A stretch of 64,000 nucleotides of DNA from Auritidibacter sp. Marseille-P8566 (GCA_945895375.1 CAMDEE010000003.1:62001-126000), one strand, 5' to 3'; shown: positions 46,401 to 55,261, numbered from the stretch's first letter. A program made the numbers and translations. The notes: generated from the sequence alone by a model not told the origin.

Positions 46401-47012
46401 TGGCTTTAGTTGTCTTCTAACTTCTCCTGCAAGGTCATTTAGACGAGTTAGGTTTCCCTGCATCGCTTCAAGCTTGCGCTCAGTCTTTTCTTTTCTTCTG
46501 CGGTGCTTCAAGATACCGGCAGCTTCTTCGATGTATCCGCGACGCTCTTCAGGTGTTGCTCTTAGAACACCATCAAGCATTCCTTGACCAACGATGACGT
46601 GCATCTCACGACCGAGACCGGTATCGCTTAGCAGTTCTTGAACATCAAGTAGTCGACAAGGTTCACCGTTGATTGCATACTCAGATCCACCGTTTCTAAA
46701 CAGTGTTCTTGAGATACTGACTTCGCTGTAATCAATTGGTAGAGCACCATCGGTGTTATCAATGGTTAGAGAAACTTCTGCTCGACCTAGGGGGCCCTTA
46801 GTAGCTGTACCAGCGAAGATGACATCTTCCATCTTTCCACCGCGTAGAGTCTTAGCTCCCTGCTCACCCATTACCCATGCAAGAGCATCAACAACGTTAG
46901 ATTTACCTGAACCGTTAGGTCCGACGACCGCGGTTACACCTTTTTCAAGGATAAAAGTCGTTGGATTCGCGAACGACTTAAAGCCCTTGAGGGTCAGGCT
47001 TTTCAGATGCAA
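43497..47012 (-). CDS. smc: Chromosome segregation protein SMC
   Basis: 1171-residue condensin ATPase. The N-terminal head has Walker A GPNGSGKS (31-38). Two long coiled-coil arms flank a hinge at about residues 495-660 (GLQGIRGLVASHMR and following). The C-terminal head has the ABC signature LLSGGERSLAALAL and Walker B FYVLDEVEAALDD. TTG start at 47012 gives the standard MHLKSLTLKGFKSFA. The upstream 124 bases hold a hairpin and an inverted repeat. ScpA and ScpB are not in the window. Confidence 0.98.
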   Translation of the reverse strand: MHLKSLTLKGFKSFANPTTFILEKGVTAVVGPNGSGKSNVVDALAWVMGEQGAKTLRGGKMEDVIFAGTATKGPLGRAEVSLTIDNTDGALPIDYSEVSISRTLFRNGGSEYAINGEPCRLLDVQELLSDTGLGREMHVIVGQGMLDGVLRATPEERRGYIEEAAGILKHRRRKEKTERKLEAMQGNLTRLNDLAGEVRRQLKPLSQQAETARQAQGIASVVRDAKARLMAYEVVGLLQGLDQTSQSEADRKAERNILQHQLDENNARLTELENQQMSSEVEEARSLAFAFDTVTEKFRTMLAIANQRVALLTSQKTLTASQVDPAAIEADAKAADSSVVELTVAVETLRGALRDAELHRDEARAILESFDNQAAERSAEIAAFDVELARLDSQANLTKAKLASAGEELARHEEALQEANSRHQAAVSSYESLESELSFASPKDSSYEQAYEEAQNEVTAVAAKIESLRDELHIAERERDSLLAKRSALNLTLEQKDGTTELNSAGLQGIRGLVASHMRIDAGFEAAISAALGTLADAIVADNRSDALSAIEHLKSNNGGRVELVVADVESKVKPTNLPQIPGTRNAVDVVDAPTGILANLVNVVIVDDIAAARNLYTAQPSVAKLVVITKEGDVLTESVIRGGSGQKPSKVELVAERDSAESKLSSVTESIERLKSDLNSARAQETSAKEKTARALAELKKNDAELASHAEKLGRLRVQVEALDGERARLERVADTAREGIAVAKSAVELAVGNHLEFSKRERPNLDTSARVELALALDNARQAELDVRVELGSATDRLRVETDRATALRSQIGDALDAIERSKAAAQLQARQLASAQSVLELLPVAISAIEKSAQVAKLALHDLESKRRNQNEELVRLRGETSTIQNRLSALTQTVHDIELSNHEKRLNLANLVVKANEDLGLEQQVLVNEYGPDQLIPDPENPETPKTFVKAEQQKRLHEAERLLERLGRVNPLALEEFAALEQRHKFLTEQLADLTKTRADLMDIIKELDSKMQSIFEEAFEDTKKAFEQVFPVLFPGGTGSIYLTDHDNMLTTGLEVNVKPAGKRIERLSLLSGGERSLAALALLVAIFKARPSPFYVLDEVEAALDDANLGRLLDIFLDLKKSSQLVIITHQKRTMEIADALYGVSMRQDGISAVVSQRLEVSED

Positions 47013-47039
47013 AACAGTTCGCTTTCGTAGGAGGGTGTA

Positions 47040-47053
47040 TAGGCTAAAGCCTA
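47040..47053. repeat. Short inverted repeat upstream of smc
   Basis: TAGGCT-AA-AGCCTA, a perfect 6+6 inverted repeat with a two-base centre, 28 bases upstream of the smc start. On the minus strand it merges with TATACA, a -10-like element (about 47036-47041). It could be a repressor site or chance. Confidence 0.3.
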
Positions 47054-47086
47054 AACATTAGGGGTCTTTATAAAAATTACCTTATC

Positions 47087-47108
47087 TAAGGGCCTCACTT
47101 GGCCCTTA
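47087..47108 (-). terminator. Probable terminator between mutM and smc
   Basis: TAAGGGCC and GGCCCTTA form a perfect 8-pair stem with a six-base loop, beginning 28 bases after the mutM stop. On the minus strand TAATTTTTATA follows after about nine bases. The T-run is displaced, so efficiency is uncertain. Confidence 0.55.
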
Positions 47109-47136
47109 AGCCAGAATTGAGGTCTCTAAGGGCTAT

Positions 47137-48066
47137 TTATCGCCTAAGTCTTTGGCAAGACGGGCAGAAATGGGACCCTCGGTTCATCCAGTTCTCCCTT
47201 TTTATAGCCCTACCGCACCTCTTACAAGGCAAGCCGGTAAGCCCATAGGCATTGAGGCTAATGCTGAAATAACCCGATTCCCCATTGATGTTCTTGTATT
47301 GCTCATCAAAGCTGGTTCCCCCAGCCTCACAGGCATTGGCTAGAACCACCCGAACATGCTCCAGGAGTTCTTTAGCCTTTGGTTTAGATAAAGAGGCAGC
47401 TGGCTGGTCATAGTGGATCTTGGCTAGCCATAAAGACTCATCGGCATAGATATTGCCGATCCCACTTAGAACACCCTGATCTAGAAGAACTCTCTTGATG
47501 CCCGAGTTCTTCTTTTTGAACTTAGTCAAAACATCATCAACACTAAATACCGGGTCCAATGGATCTCTTGAAATGTGAGCGACCTGGTTAGGAATCATAT
47601 TGATCCAAGGCTCAGCCGAAGTATCCAGCCCGCTGTAACCTCCGTGGAAACCATCCTCGGTTGGCTGCATCACATCGATAGCTAAAGAGCCAAAGATTCG
47701 TTGGTCAACAAATCTGAGTTCATACTTTTCACCATCTTGAGCCTTCAAGTAAATAGTTACTCGAGTTAGAGCATCCTCTGTAAAGCCAGGTGTTCTCAGC
47801 AGCATTTGACCGCTCATACCTAGGTGACCAATAAGAGCTAACTGAGGCTCATTCCTTTTTCGGTTTAGGGGAAGCCATAGGAACTTCCCTCTTCTAACTG
47901 CAGCCTGAACAGTTCTTCCAGTTAGGGTTTCAACAAAGTCACCTGAAGATGCAGGGTGACGCTTGAGGCTTCTAACATCATGAATCAGAACTTTAGTTAC
48001 TTTAGCTCCTGCAACAACTTCAGCAAGACCTGCTCTAACAGTTTCAACCTCAGGTAACTCAGGCAC
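47137..48066 (-). CDS. mutM: Formamidopyrimidine-DNA glycosylase
   Basis: 309-residue repair enzyme that removes 8-oxoguanine and formamidopyrimidines and nicks the strand. The N-terminal PELPEVETVRAGL carries the catalytic Pro and Glu. The C-terminus has the four-cysteine zinc finger (CKRCGRAIKREN..CPSC). It is slightly longer than E. coli Fpg (269) through internal loops. GTG start at 48066, two bases after the rnc stop; the rnc-mutM-smc order is typical of actinobacteria. Confidence 0.97.
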   Translation of the reverse strand: MPELPEVETVRAGLAEVVAGAKVTKVLIHDVRSLKRHPASSGDFVETLTGRTVQAAVRRGKFLWLPLNRKRNEPQLALIGHLGMSGQMLLRTPGFTEDALTRVTIYLKAQDGEKYELRFVDQRIFGSLAIDVMQPTEDGFHGGYSGLDTSAEPWINMIPNQVAHISRDPLDPVFSVDDVLTKFKKKNSGIKRVLLDQGVLSGIGNIYADESLWLAKIHYDQPAASLSKPKAKELLEHVRVVLANACEAGGTSFDEQYKNINGESGYFSISLNAYGLTGLPCKRCGRAIKRENWMNRGSHFCPSCQRLRR

Positions 48067-48068
48067 GA

Positions 48069-48743
48069 CTAACCTCTAAGAGTTTTGAGTGATCCGATAG
48101 CAGCTTGAGCTTCAGCAGCCTTACGAGTTCTTCCAGAACCAGAAGCAACAGCTTCACCATCAACGATTACCTTGGCAAAGAATGTTCTGTCGTGATCAGG
48201 ACCTTCGTGAGTAACCTCAAAGGTTGCATCTGACTTACCAAGAGATTTCAGTAGTTCACTAAGAACAGTTCTAGGTTCAGAAGTTTCTAGGCGTTCATCT
48301 TCTGAACTTAGAAGAGGTAACACTAGTGAATCAATAATGTGTTTAGCCGGGGCTAATCCACCGGAAAGGAAAGCCGCACCAATGATTGCTTCAAAGGTGT
48401 CAGCAAGAATGTTTGTTTTTGTTTGACCACCGGTAGCAAGTTCACCTTTACCGAGGCGAATGAATTCACCTAAGCCAATTTGATCAGCTGCAACAGCTAG
48501 GGTCTTCGCAGAAACAGTTGCACTTCTCAATCTTGAAAGTGAGCCTTCATCAAGATCTGGGTTCTCTAAATAGACATGCCCAGTTACGACAAAACCCAAC
48601 ACTGAATCGCCTAGAAACTCTAGGCGTTCGTTGTTGGGTATTTTGCCATTCTCGTAAGCGTAAGAACTGTGAGTTAAAGCTAACTCGAGTAGATCCGCTT
48701 CAATAGTTATGCCAAGTCTTTGAGTGAGCGAGGCGTAGTTCAA
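48069..48743 (-). CDS. rnc: Ribonuclease III
   Basis: 224-residue double-strand RNA nuclease for rRNA processing. The catalytic signature NERLEFLGDSVLGF is at about 38-51, with the second acidic site in ILADTFEAIIGA. A double-stranded RNA-binding domain occupies the C-terminal 70 residues (RTVLSELLKSLGKSDATFEV onward). TTG start at 48743, 15 bases after the rpmF stop, without a strong ribosome binding site. Confidence 0.97.
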   Translation of the reverse strand: MNYASLTQRLGITIEADLLELALTHSSYAYENGKIPNNERLEFLGDSVLGFVVTGHVYLENPDLDEGSLSRLRSATVSAKTLAVAADQIGLGEFIRLGKGELATGGQTKTNILADTFEAIIGAAFLSGGLAPAKHIIDSLVLPLLSSEDERLETSEPRTVLSELLKSLGKSDATFEVTHEGPDHDRTFFAKVIVDGEAVASGSGRTRKAAEAQAAIGSLKTLRG

Positions 48744-48758
48744 GGTGTGAACCGAAGT

Positions 48759-48962
48759 TTAGGCGTCTGCTACCTTGCGGCCCTTGTACTCGTAGAACTG
48801 AACAACGCCATTAGCGTCTTCTACGGCACGAGCACGGTGAGGCAAGCTGTAAACGGTCTTACCGTTTTCAACTGTCTTAACCAACTGAGTGTTAGTTGCA
48901 ATCCATGCTGAACGACGGTGACGAGTGTTTGATCTCGATAGGCGTCTCTTTGGTACTGGCAT
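48759..48962 (-). CDS. rpmF: 50S ribosomal protein L32
   Basis: 67-residue L32, starting MPVPKRRLSRSNTRHRRS. It contains no cysteines, so it is the zinc-independent form. ATG start at 48962 overlaps the stop of the DUF177 gene by one base (TGATG), the classic yceD-rpmF arrangement. Confidence 0.97.
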   Translation of the reverse strand: MPVPKRRLSRSNTRHRRSAWIATNTQLVKTVENGKTVYSLPHRARAVEDANGVVQFYEYKGRKVADA

Positions 48963-49474
48963 CAGTCTTCACTTTCTTGAGCAAGTTTCTTTAGTTCATT
49001 CCACCGCGAATCAATCGGGGCTTCGTGAGCGTGATCTGGGTTTTCATTCAACCTAACACCACACTCAGAACACAAACCAAGACAGTCTGCACTACAAATT
49101 GGGGTGAACGGAAGATTGAGAACTACCGAATCAATGATTATTGGTTCCAAGTCGATTTGCTCATCCTGGATGACCAAGTCATCTTCTACCTCTAAAGAAT
49201 AGGCGAAAAGCTCCTGAATATCTACCTGAAGGGGCACTGTTACAGGCTCTAGGCATCTAGAACACTCTGCTTCTGCCACTGTTTTCAGTCCACCAGAGAC
49301 ATAAATGCCCTCGTGAACGCTCTCTAGGCGTATTTTCAGGGCTATTTCACCGCCCTTTGGGACTTGGGCTAGGCCTTCGCCAAGCTTAGCTGCTAGGGGT
49401 ACTCTACTCTCCAGTTCGCGCATGCGGCCTGGCTTGTGCATTAGATCATGCGCTGGGATAAGGAAAGTGTTCAT
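48962..49474 (-). CDS. DUF177 (YceD-like) protein
   Basis: 170-residue protein of the DUF177 family, genetically tied to rpmF and linked to 23S rRNA/50S accumulation in other organisms. Two cysteine pairs, ECSRCLEP and then CSADCLGLCSECG, could bind zinc. The C-terminus PIDSRWNELKKLA is typical. ATG start at 49474 overlaps the coaD stop by one base. Its exact activity is unknown. Confidence 0.92.
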   Translation of the reverse strand: MNTFLIPAHDLMHKPGRMRELESRVPLAAKLGEGLAQVPKGGEIALKIRLESVHEGIYVSGGLKTVAEAECSRCLEPVTVPLQVDIQELFAYSLEVEDDLVIQDEQIDLEPIIIDSVVLNLPFTPICSADCLGLCSECGVRLNENPDHAHEAPIDSRWNELKKLAQESED

Positions 49475-49944
49475 TATTTAGATAGAGCCTTAACTACTTC
49501 TTCTGGGACGTATTTACTGATGTCTCCCCCTAGGTCGAAGACCTGTTTGACCAGAGAAGATGACACAAAACCATGGGTTGGATCAGCTGGAATAAAGATA
49601 GTCTCAATGCCACTTAGGTCCCTATTGACCTGAGCCATAGGCAATTCATAGTCCAAATCAACGTTGGTTCTAACACCCTTGACTAGAGCATCTGCCTTGA
49701 GGCTCTTGCAGTAATCAACCAATAGTCCTGAATATAGGGAGCTAACAACATAGCTCCCTGGCTTGCTCTCAAGAATCTCAGTAATCAGATCAACTCTTTG
49801 AGTAGTAGTAAGTCTCGGGTTCTTAGCTGGATTATGAACAACCACGATGTGTACTGTTTCAAACATCTTGGCAGCACGGGTAGCGATATCTAAATGACCG
49901 TAGGTGAAAGGGTCAAAGGAACCTGGATAAACGGCAATGGCCAT
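49474..49944 (-). CDS. coaD: Phosphopantetheine adenylyltransferase
   Basis: 156-residue CoaD, the penultimate step of coenzyme A synthesis (4'-phosphopantetheine plus ATP). The nucleotidyltransferase motif is YPGSFDPFTYGHLDI, with the later DALVKGVRTNVDLDYE and the ISSSLVKQ-like VSSSLVKQV. ATG start at 49944. It lies between recG and DUF177-rpmF on the same strand. Confidence 0.97.
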   Translation of the reverse strand: MAIAVYPGSFDPFTYGHLDIATRAAKMFETVHIVVVHNPAKNPRLTTTQRVDLITEILESKPGSYVVSSLYSGLLVDYCKSLKADALVKGVRTNVDLDYELPMAQVNRDLSGIETIFIPADPTHGFVSSSLVKQVFDLGGDISKYVPEEVVKALSK

Positions 49945-49961
49945 GAGATTAGGTTAGCCGA

Positions 49962-52145
49962 CTATGACTTAGTTAGAAAGGCTTGTCTTTGCTTATCCAA
50001 CTGCTCAAGGCACTGAGCCAACGAAGGATGCTTTTCTAGGGTTGGATCTGCTTCGAAAAGCTCAATTACTTCAGCCCTGGCCTCTTGAATCATCTTGCTA
50101 TCGGCTAATACTCGAAGGAGTTTCAGGCTAGATCTGCCACCTGATTGGTTGGCTCCTAAGACATCTCCCTCACGCCTTAGTTCAAGGTCAATCTCACTTA
50201 GCTTGAAACCATCGATGGTTGCAGCAACGGCATTTACTCTCTCAAGCGCAAGGGAATCTTGTTCAGCACTTGTCAGCATCAAGCAAAGACCAGGCAAACC
50301 GCCTCGACCAACACGACCACGAAGCTGGTGAAGTTGAGAAACTCCAAAGCGGTCAGCATCGAGAATCACCATGGTGGTCGCATTAGGCACATCAACGCCA
50401 ACTTCGATAACAGTTGTTGAGACTAGAACATCAATCTCTTTATTGGAGAAGGCTGTCATGATGTCGTTCTTTTCTTCAGAGGATTGTCTACCGTGAAGAA
50501 CAGAAATCTTGAGACCCTGTAGAGCTGGGTTCTTCTTCAGAGCCTCGGCAACACTAATTGCTGCTGCTAGTGGCCGCTTAGGTTTAGGTGTCTTTCCTTC
50601 TTCTAAGAACTCTTCATCTTCTTGAGCTGCACCACCGCTAGCGATTAGTTCTTCACCTTCATCAGACTCATCAATGCGCGGACAAACTACAAAGGCTTGT
50701 CTGCCATTAGAGACTTCTTCAGCAACTCTTTGCCAGACCCTGGCAACCAGTGCTGGTTGGTCATCGGTAATCACGTGCGAGGTTATGGCCTGGCGTCCTG
50801 CTGGTAACTCTGTGAGTATCGAAACATCAAGATCTCCAAAGACAGTTACAGCGAGGGTTCTAGGAATAGGAGTTGCTGTCATGGTCAAAACATGAGGAGG
50901 TAATTTACCTTTGAGCCTTAGTGCTTCCCTTTGGTCTACACCGAATCGGTGCTGCTCATCAATGACAATGAGTCCTAAATCGAAGAACTCAACTTTGCTT
51001 GCAAAGAGGGCATGTGTTCCAACCACTATCTTGGCTTTGCCTGAAACCAGGTTTAGGAGTGCAGTCTTTCTATCTGCTGCATTCAACTGACCGGTTAGCA
51101 GAGTTAGACCTAGCTCTTTAGCTAACTTTGGTCCAAGTGTTCGCTCAATTGATTTGTAATGCTGGGCAGCTAAAACTTCGGTTGGAGCAAGTAGATCTGA
51201 TTGTCCATCACTATCTGCAACTGTGAGCATTGCTCTAACAGCAACCAGAGTTTTACCAGAGCCAACTTCACCTTGAAGAAGGCGATTCATGGGATGTGAT
51301 TGTGAAAGATCTTCGGCGATATCTTGTCCAATGGATATCTGACCATTGGTCAAAGTAAATGGCAGACTTTCATCGAACTGTGAGAGGTAGCCCTTTTCTT
51401 TTGAGACTCTGCTGGTGCTCTTCTGGTGTTTGTTCTCGAGTCTTCTTTTCACCAGGGTTGATTGCAGGATAAACGCTTCGTGATACCTCAAGGTATCTCT
51501 AGCTGCCATCCAATCCCCCATGTTGGCAGGTTGATGAATCTTTACAATGGCATCGTGCAAATCTAGAAGATCATGTTTCTTTCTAAGTTCTTCTGGTACT
51601 TCATCTTCAATAGTTGGAATAACATCAAGAACTACTCGCATCGCTCTTTGAATCATCCAGGTTGAACAAGTTGATGATGCCGGATAAATAGGAATAGGTA
51701 ACTCAGCCCAAGCTTTAGCAACCTCATCTTCGATTTCATCACCAAAGAGTTCATAGTCAGGATGTGCTAGCTGAAGTTTGTTTTGGTAGCTGCCAATCTT
51801 TCCAGCCCATAGACCTCTAACCCCTGGTCTTAGTTTCTGAGCACGCCAGGCTTGGTTGAAGAAGGTGGCTGTTACAAATCCCTCACCGTCAGTAAGTTTC
51901 ACTTCTAGGATGACTCCGGATTTACCCTTCATGCGTCGCTCATAAACTTCAACTACATCGGCCACCAAGGTCACAGTCTCACCAACCGGTATCTCTTTGA
52001 TTGGGGTTAGTTCTCCCCTTGAGGAGTATCTGCGTGGGTAATGCTGCAGTAAATCGGCTGCTGTCTTGATTCCTAAGTTCTTAGCCATAGCCTTAGCTGT
52101 CTTGTCGCCTATCAGGCGGTCTAAGGGCGTTAGCGGTAACAGCAT
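49962..52145 (-). CDS. recG: ATP-dependent DNA helicase RecG
   Basis: 727-residue branch-migration helicase that reverses stalled forks. An N-terminal wedge/OB domain (PIKEIPVGETVTLVADVVEVYERR) precedes two RecA-like motor domains: Walker A GEVGSGKT, DEQH box VIDEQHRFG, and motif VI QLRGRVGRGG. A loop of about 30 acidic residues (ESDEGEELIASGGAAQEDEE) is inserted in the second motor domain. ATG start at 52145, divergent from rsmD with 46 bases between. Confidence 0.97.
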   Translation of the reverse strand: MLLPLTPLDRLIGDKTAKAMAKNLGIKTAADLLQHYPRRYSSRGELTPIKEIPVGETVTLVADVVEVYERRMKGKSGVILEVKLTDGEGFVTATFFNQAWRAQKLRPGVRGLWAGKIGSYQNKLQLAHPDYELFGDEIEDEVAKAWAELPIPIYPASSTCSTWMIQRAMRVVLDVIPTIEDEVPEELRKKHDLLDLHDAIVKIHQPANMGDWMAARDTLRYHEAFILQSTLVKRRLENKHQKSTSRVSKEKGYLSQFDESLPFTLTNGQISIGQDIAEDLSQSHPMNRLLQGEVGSGKTLVAVRAMLTVADSDGQSDLLAPTEVLAAQHYKSIERTLGPKLAKELGLTLLTGQLNAADRKTALLNLVSGKAKIVVGTHALFASKVEFFDLGLIVIDEQHRFGVDQREALRLKGKLPPHVLTMTATPIPRTLAVTVFGDLDVSILTELPAGRQAITSHVITDDQPALVARVWQRVAEEVSNGRQAFVVCPRIDESDEGEELIASGGAAQEDEEFLEEGKTPKPKRPLAAAISVAEALKKNPALQGLKISVLHGRQSSEEKNDIMTAFSNKEIDVLVSTTVIEVGVDVPNATTMVILDADRFGVSQLHQLRGRVGRGGLPGLCLMLTSAEQDSLALERVNAVAATIDGFKLSEIDLELRREGDVLGANQSGGRSSLKLLRVLADSKMIQEARAEVIELFEADPTLEKHPSLAQCLEQLDKQRQAFLTKS

Positions 52146-52176
52146 GAGTCAATCTTCGCCGAAGGCTAGGACAAGT

Positions 52177-52182
52177 TAGGCT
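52177..52182 (+). promoter_or_regulatory. Possible -10 box of rsmD (leaderless)
   Basis: TAGGCT lies nine bases before the rsmD ATG with no Shine-Dalgarno sequence in between, so transcription may begin at or just before the start codon. The same hexamer precedes the amylase ATG. Weak evidence. Confidence 0.25.
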
Positions 52183-52191
52183 AGGGACACT

Positions 52192-52761
52192 ATGACCAGA
52201 ATCATTGGCGGCATTGCCGGATCAAGAACCCTAGCCTCTCCAGCAAAAATTACGAGGCCAACAAGCGACCGTATTCGCGAGAGCATCTTCAATCGATTAG
52301 AGGCTTTAGACCTTATCGATGGAGCGGATGTTCTAGACCTTTATGCAGGAACAGGTGCCTTAGGTTTTGAAGCCGCTAGCCGTGGAGCAAGATCGTTGCT
52401 GCTGGTTGAAAACAACAAGCAGGCCCTGGGTGGAATCATTACCAACCAGAGAATGATTAAGGCAGCTCTTCAGAAGGAAGAACTGGACTGTGACATTAGA
52501 GCCGAAGGGAAGACTGTTGCTAGTTACCTAGCCACCTTCTCTAGCAAGTTTGACTTGGTTTTCATTGACCCTCCTTATGAAGTATCAAATACGGAAATCA
52601 ATGAAAACCTAACTGCACTACTTCCTCACTTGAAAGAAAATGCAGTGATTGTCTTGGAGCGATCTTCGAGAACCCCGATTCCTGAACTACCAGAAGAATT
52701 ACAAGTAACAGAAGAAAAGTCTTACGGAGACACTATCGTCTACTGGCTAGAAAGCAAGTAA
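52192..52761 (+). CDS. rsmD: 16S rRNA (guanine-N2)-methyltransferase RsmD
   Basis: 189-residue SAM-dependent methyltransferase that modifies G966 of 16S rRNA. It shows RIIGGIAGSRTLASP, the TSDRIRESIFNRL segment, the SAM site DLYAGTGALGFEAASRGA and the catalytic motif DPPYE. ATG start at 52192. It is followed four bases later by an MFS transporter gene on the same strand. The usual neighbour coaD is two genes away, beyond recG. Confidence 0.95.
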   Translation: MTRIIGGIAGSRTLASPAKITRPTSDRIRESIFNRLEALDLIDGADVLDLYAGTGALGFEAASRGARSLLLVENNKQALGGIITNQRMIKAALQKEELDCDIRAEGKTVASYLATFSSKFDLVFIDPPYEVSNTEINENLTALLPHLKENAVIVLERSSRTPIPELPEELQVTEEKSYGDTIVYWLESK

Positions 52762-52764
52762 TAA

Positions 52765-53961
52765 GTGATTGCACCAACTAAAACACAATGGGGAAAGATA
52801 CAGGCACTAGCTCTAGCTCGAGCATTCAGCATCCTTGGTAGCCAACTAACGGTTTTTACTCTGGTCTTTAGAGAAAAAGAAGCAGGGCCTGCAGCAATTG
52901 CAACCCTGTTTATCGTTGGAACTCTTCCAGCTATCCTCTTTGCCCCATGGGCTGGAACCATTGCTGACCGCTTTAGCACTAAGCAGGTAGTTCCATTATT
53001 TTCAATCATTGGTGCTAGCGCTATTTTCACCCTGAGCCAGGATGTCGATCACTGGTTGATGTTGACACTGTTGTTTATTGCCAATACCTGCCAATCCATC
53101 ATTGGCCCAACTTGGGGAAAGCTCACTCCTATTCTTGCGATGAAAGAAGACATTGGTCGAGCGATGGGAACCATCCAGAGTTACTTTGCTCTAGCAGGGC
53201 TTGCTGGTCCTTTTATTGCAGGAATTCTGGTTGATAGAACTGGATTCGTTATCACCTTCATGATTGATGCTGCCCTCACAGTGATGATCGCATTCATCCC
53301 TTTTGTCTTGAATCTGAACCACGAGCCTGAAGAACTTGCTGCTGGTGAAAAGACCAGAGCGACAGAAGGTTTCCGCTTCCTCATGAAGAGCCCACTGCTT
53401 CGATCTCTGGTTATCTTGGTATTCGGCCTGGTCTTTTGTGTTTCTGTAATTAACGTTGGCGATGTGTTCCTCATTACCGAAGAGATGGGTGGAAATGCTT
53501 TCATCTATGGCTTGGTTGGAACTAGCTTCGCAGTTGGCATGCTGCTTTCTAACGTGATGATTGGTAAGACCAAAGTAACTCTCACCAAGGAACTGCAGAT
53601 TCTAGGTATTGGTATGGGAATACTTTCGGTATCTGGTGCCTTCGTAGGTATTTCACCTAACTACTGGGTAGTCATGGTTATCTGGTTTATCGCAGGTGCT
53701 GCTAACGCAACGATTAACAGCTATGGCGTTGGAATGATGATCAAGGAAACTCCACACGAGGTTCAGGGCCGAGTGTTTGCGGCCTTTGGAGCACTTATTT
53801 CAGTTGCAAGCATTAGCTCAATGGGCATTGCAGGACTTGCTGTTGGAGCCTTTGGAGTAAGAGAAGTGTTCGTGGCTTCAGGCATTGCTGCTGCCGCTGC
53901 CTTCTTGCTGCTCTTCCCTACTGTTTATAAAGAACAGATGAAAATTATTAAGGCTAGTTAA
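52765..53961 (+). CDS. MFS transporter (DHA3/enterobactin-exporter type)
   Basis: 398-residue major facilitator protein with 12 predicted helices. The loop 2-3 motif is WAGTIADRFSTKQV (motif A) and the central cytoplasmic loop separates helices 6 and 7 (RATEGFRFLMKSPLLRSLVI). This layout is that of the DHA3 drug exporters related to EntS. The substrate cannot be inferred. GTG start at 52765, right after rsmD, without a clear ribosome binding site, so translation is probably coupled. Its last 8 bases overlap the 3' end of the convergent citrate synthase gene. Confidence 0.88.
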   Translation: MIAPTKTQWGKIQALALARAFSILGSQLTVFTLVFREKEAGPAAIATLFIVGTLPAILFAPWAGTIADRFSTKQVVPLFSIIGASAIFTLSQDVDHWLMLTLLFIANTCQSIIGPTWGKLTPILAMKEDIGRAMGTIQSYFALAGLAGPFIAGILVDRTGFVITFMIDAALTVMIAFIPFVLNLNHEPEELAAGEKTRATEGFRFLMKSPLLRSLVILVFGLVFCVSVINVGDVFLITEEMGGNAFIYGLVGTSFAVGMLLSNVMIGKTKVTLTKELQILGIGMGILSVSGAFVGISPNYWVVMVIWFIAGAANATINSYGVGMMIKETPHEVQGRVFAAFGALISVASISSMGIAGLAVGAFGVREVFVASGIAAAAAFLLLFPTVYKEQMKIIKAS

Positions 53962-55237
53962 GGTCTCTAGAAGTTTCACCAATGTATAGCTGCTGAGGGC
54001 GGCCAATCTTGGTTGAAGCGTCGTGGTTCATTTCACGCCAGTGCGCAATCCAACCAGGTAGACGACCCATAGCAAACAGAGTGGTAAACATTCTGGTTGG
54101 GAAGCCCATCGCCTTGTATATAACACCTGTGTAGAAGTCAACGTTTGGATAGAGCTTCCTAGAGATGAAGTATTCATCAGCTAGAGCTGCTGCTTCCAGT
54201 TCTTTAGCAATGTCTAGTAGTGGATCACTAACACCAAGGTCAGCTAGAACCTTATCTGCAGTTGCCTTGACGATAGTTGCACGAGGATCCATGTTCTTAT
54301 AAACACGGTGACCAAAGCCCATGAGCTTGATGCCATCTTCTTTGTTCTTTACTCGTTCAATAAACTTCTGAACTGATTCACCAGAGTCTCTAATCTCAGC
54401 AAGCATTTCAAGAACAGCTTCGTTAGCGCCACCGTGTAGTGGACCAAACAGTGCAGAAACTCCAGCTGAAACAGAAGCGAACAGGTTTGCCTGCGATGAA
54501 CCAACCAAACGAACAGTTGATGTTGAACAGTTCTGCTCATGATCTGCGTGTAGTACCAATAATGTGTCTAGAGCCTTAGTAACAACTGGGTTCTGCACAA
54601 AAGGTTCAGCCATGTTGCCAAAGCTCATGCGCAAGAAGTTTTCAACATAACTTAGGGAGTTATCTGGGTATAGAAGCGCCTGACCCAAAGCATTCTTGTG
54701 TGAGTAAGCAACAAGAGTTGGCAACTTTGCTAGAAGACGCACAGTTGATAGTTCAACCTGGTAGTCATCGTGTGGATTTAGTGAGTCTTGGTAGAAAGTT
54801 GATAGCGCTGAAACGCTTGCTGAAAGCACAGACATTGGGTGAGCTGACTGTGGCATTGAGTGGAAGATGTTTTTTAGATCTTCGTGAATCAAAGTGTGTC
54901 TACTTAGACGCTCTTCCCAATCAGAAAGCTCTTTAGAATTTGGCAGTTGTCCATAGATAAGAAGGTAAGCGGTTTCAACAAAGCTTCTTGATCCTGCAAT
55001 CTGCTCGATTGGGTAGCCACGGTATCTAAGAATTCCAGCGTCACCATCAATGTACGTGATTGCAGATCTGGTGCTTGCAGTGTTTACGAAACCAATGTCG
55101 AAAGCGTTGAGACCAGTTGTGGCATTGAGTTTAGAGAAGTCGATTACTGAGTCACCATCGGTGGCTTGAATAATAGGGAATTCGGCAGTTCCACCTGGGT
55201 AATTCAGGGTGACTTTCGAGTTGTTATCAGCTGACAA
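53954..55237 (-). CDS. gltA: Citrate synthase
   Basis: 427-residue type II citrate synthase, entry enzyme of the TCA cycle. Catalytic residues are in LFGPLHGGANEAVLEML (His), MGFGHRVYKNMDPRA (His) and KLYPNVDFYTG (Asp). TTG start at 55237 is supported by AGGAG six bases upstream. It follows dapC on the same strand by 24 bases. Confidence 0.97.
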   Translation of the reverse strand: MSADNNSKVTLNYPGGTAEFPIIQATDGDSVIDFSKLNATTGLNAFDIGFVNTASTRSAITYIDGDAGILRYRGYPIEQIAGSRSFVETAYLLIYGQLPNSKELSDWEERLSRHTLIHEDLKNIFHSMPQSAHPMSVLSASVSALSTFYQDSLNPHDDYQVELSTVRLLAKLPTLVAYSHKNALGQALLYPDNSLSYVENFLRMSFGNMAEPFVQNPVVTKALDTLLVLHADHEQNCSTSTVRLVGSSQANLFASVSAGVSALFGPLHGGANEAVLEMLAEIRDSGESVQKFIERVKNKEDGIKLMGFGHRVYKNMDPRATIVKATADKVLADLGVSDPLLDIAKELEAAALADEYFISRKLYPNVDFYTGVIYKAMGFPTRMFTTLFAMGRLPGWIAHWREMNHDASTKIGRPQQLYIGETSRDLN

Positions 55238-55261
55238 AACTTGCTCCTGTGTATCTTTTGG

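Noticed and set aside
52163-52186. Direct repeat GGCTAGG between recG and rsmD
   Set aside because: Seven-base repeat seen twice only; likely chance, though one copy overlaps the proposed -10 of rsmD.
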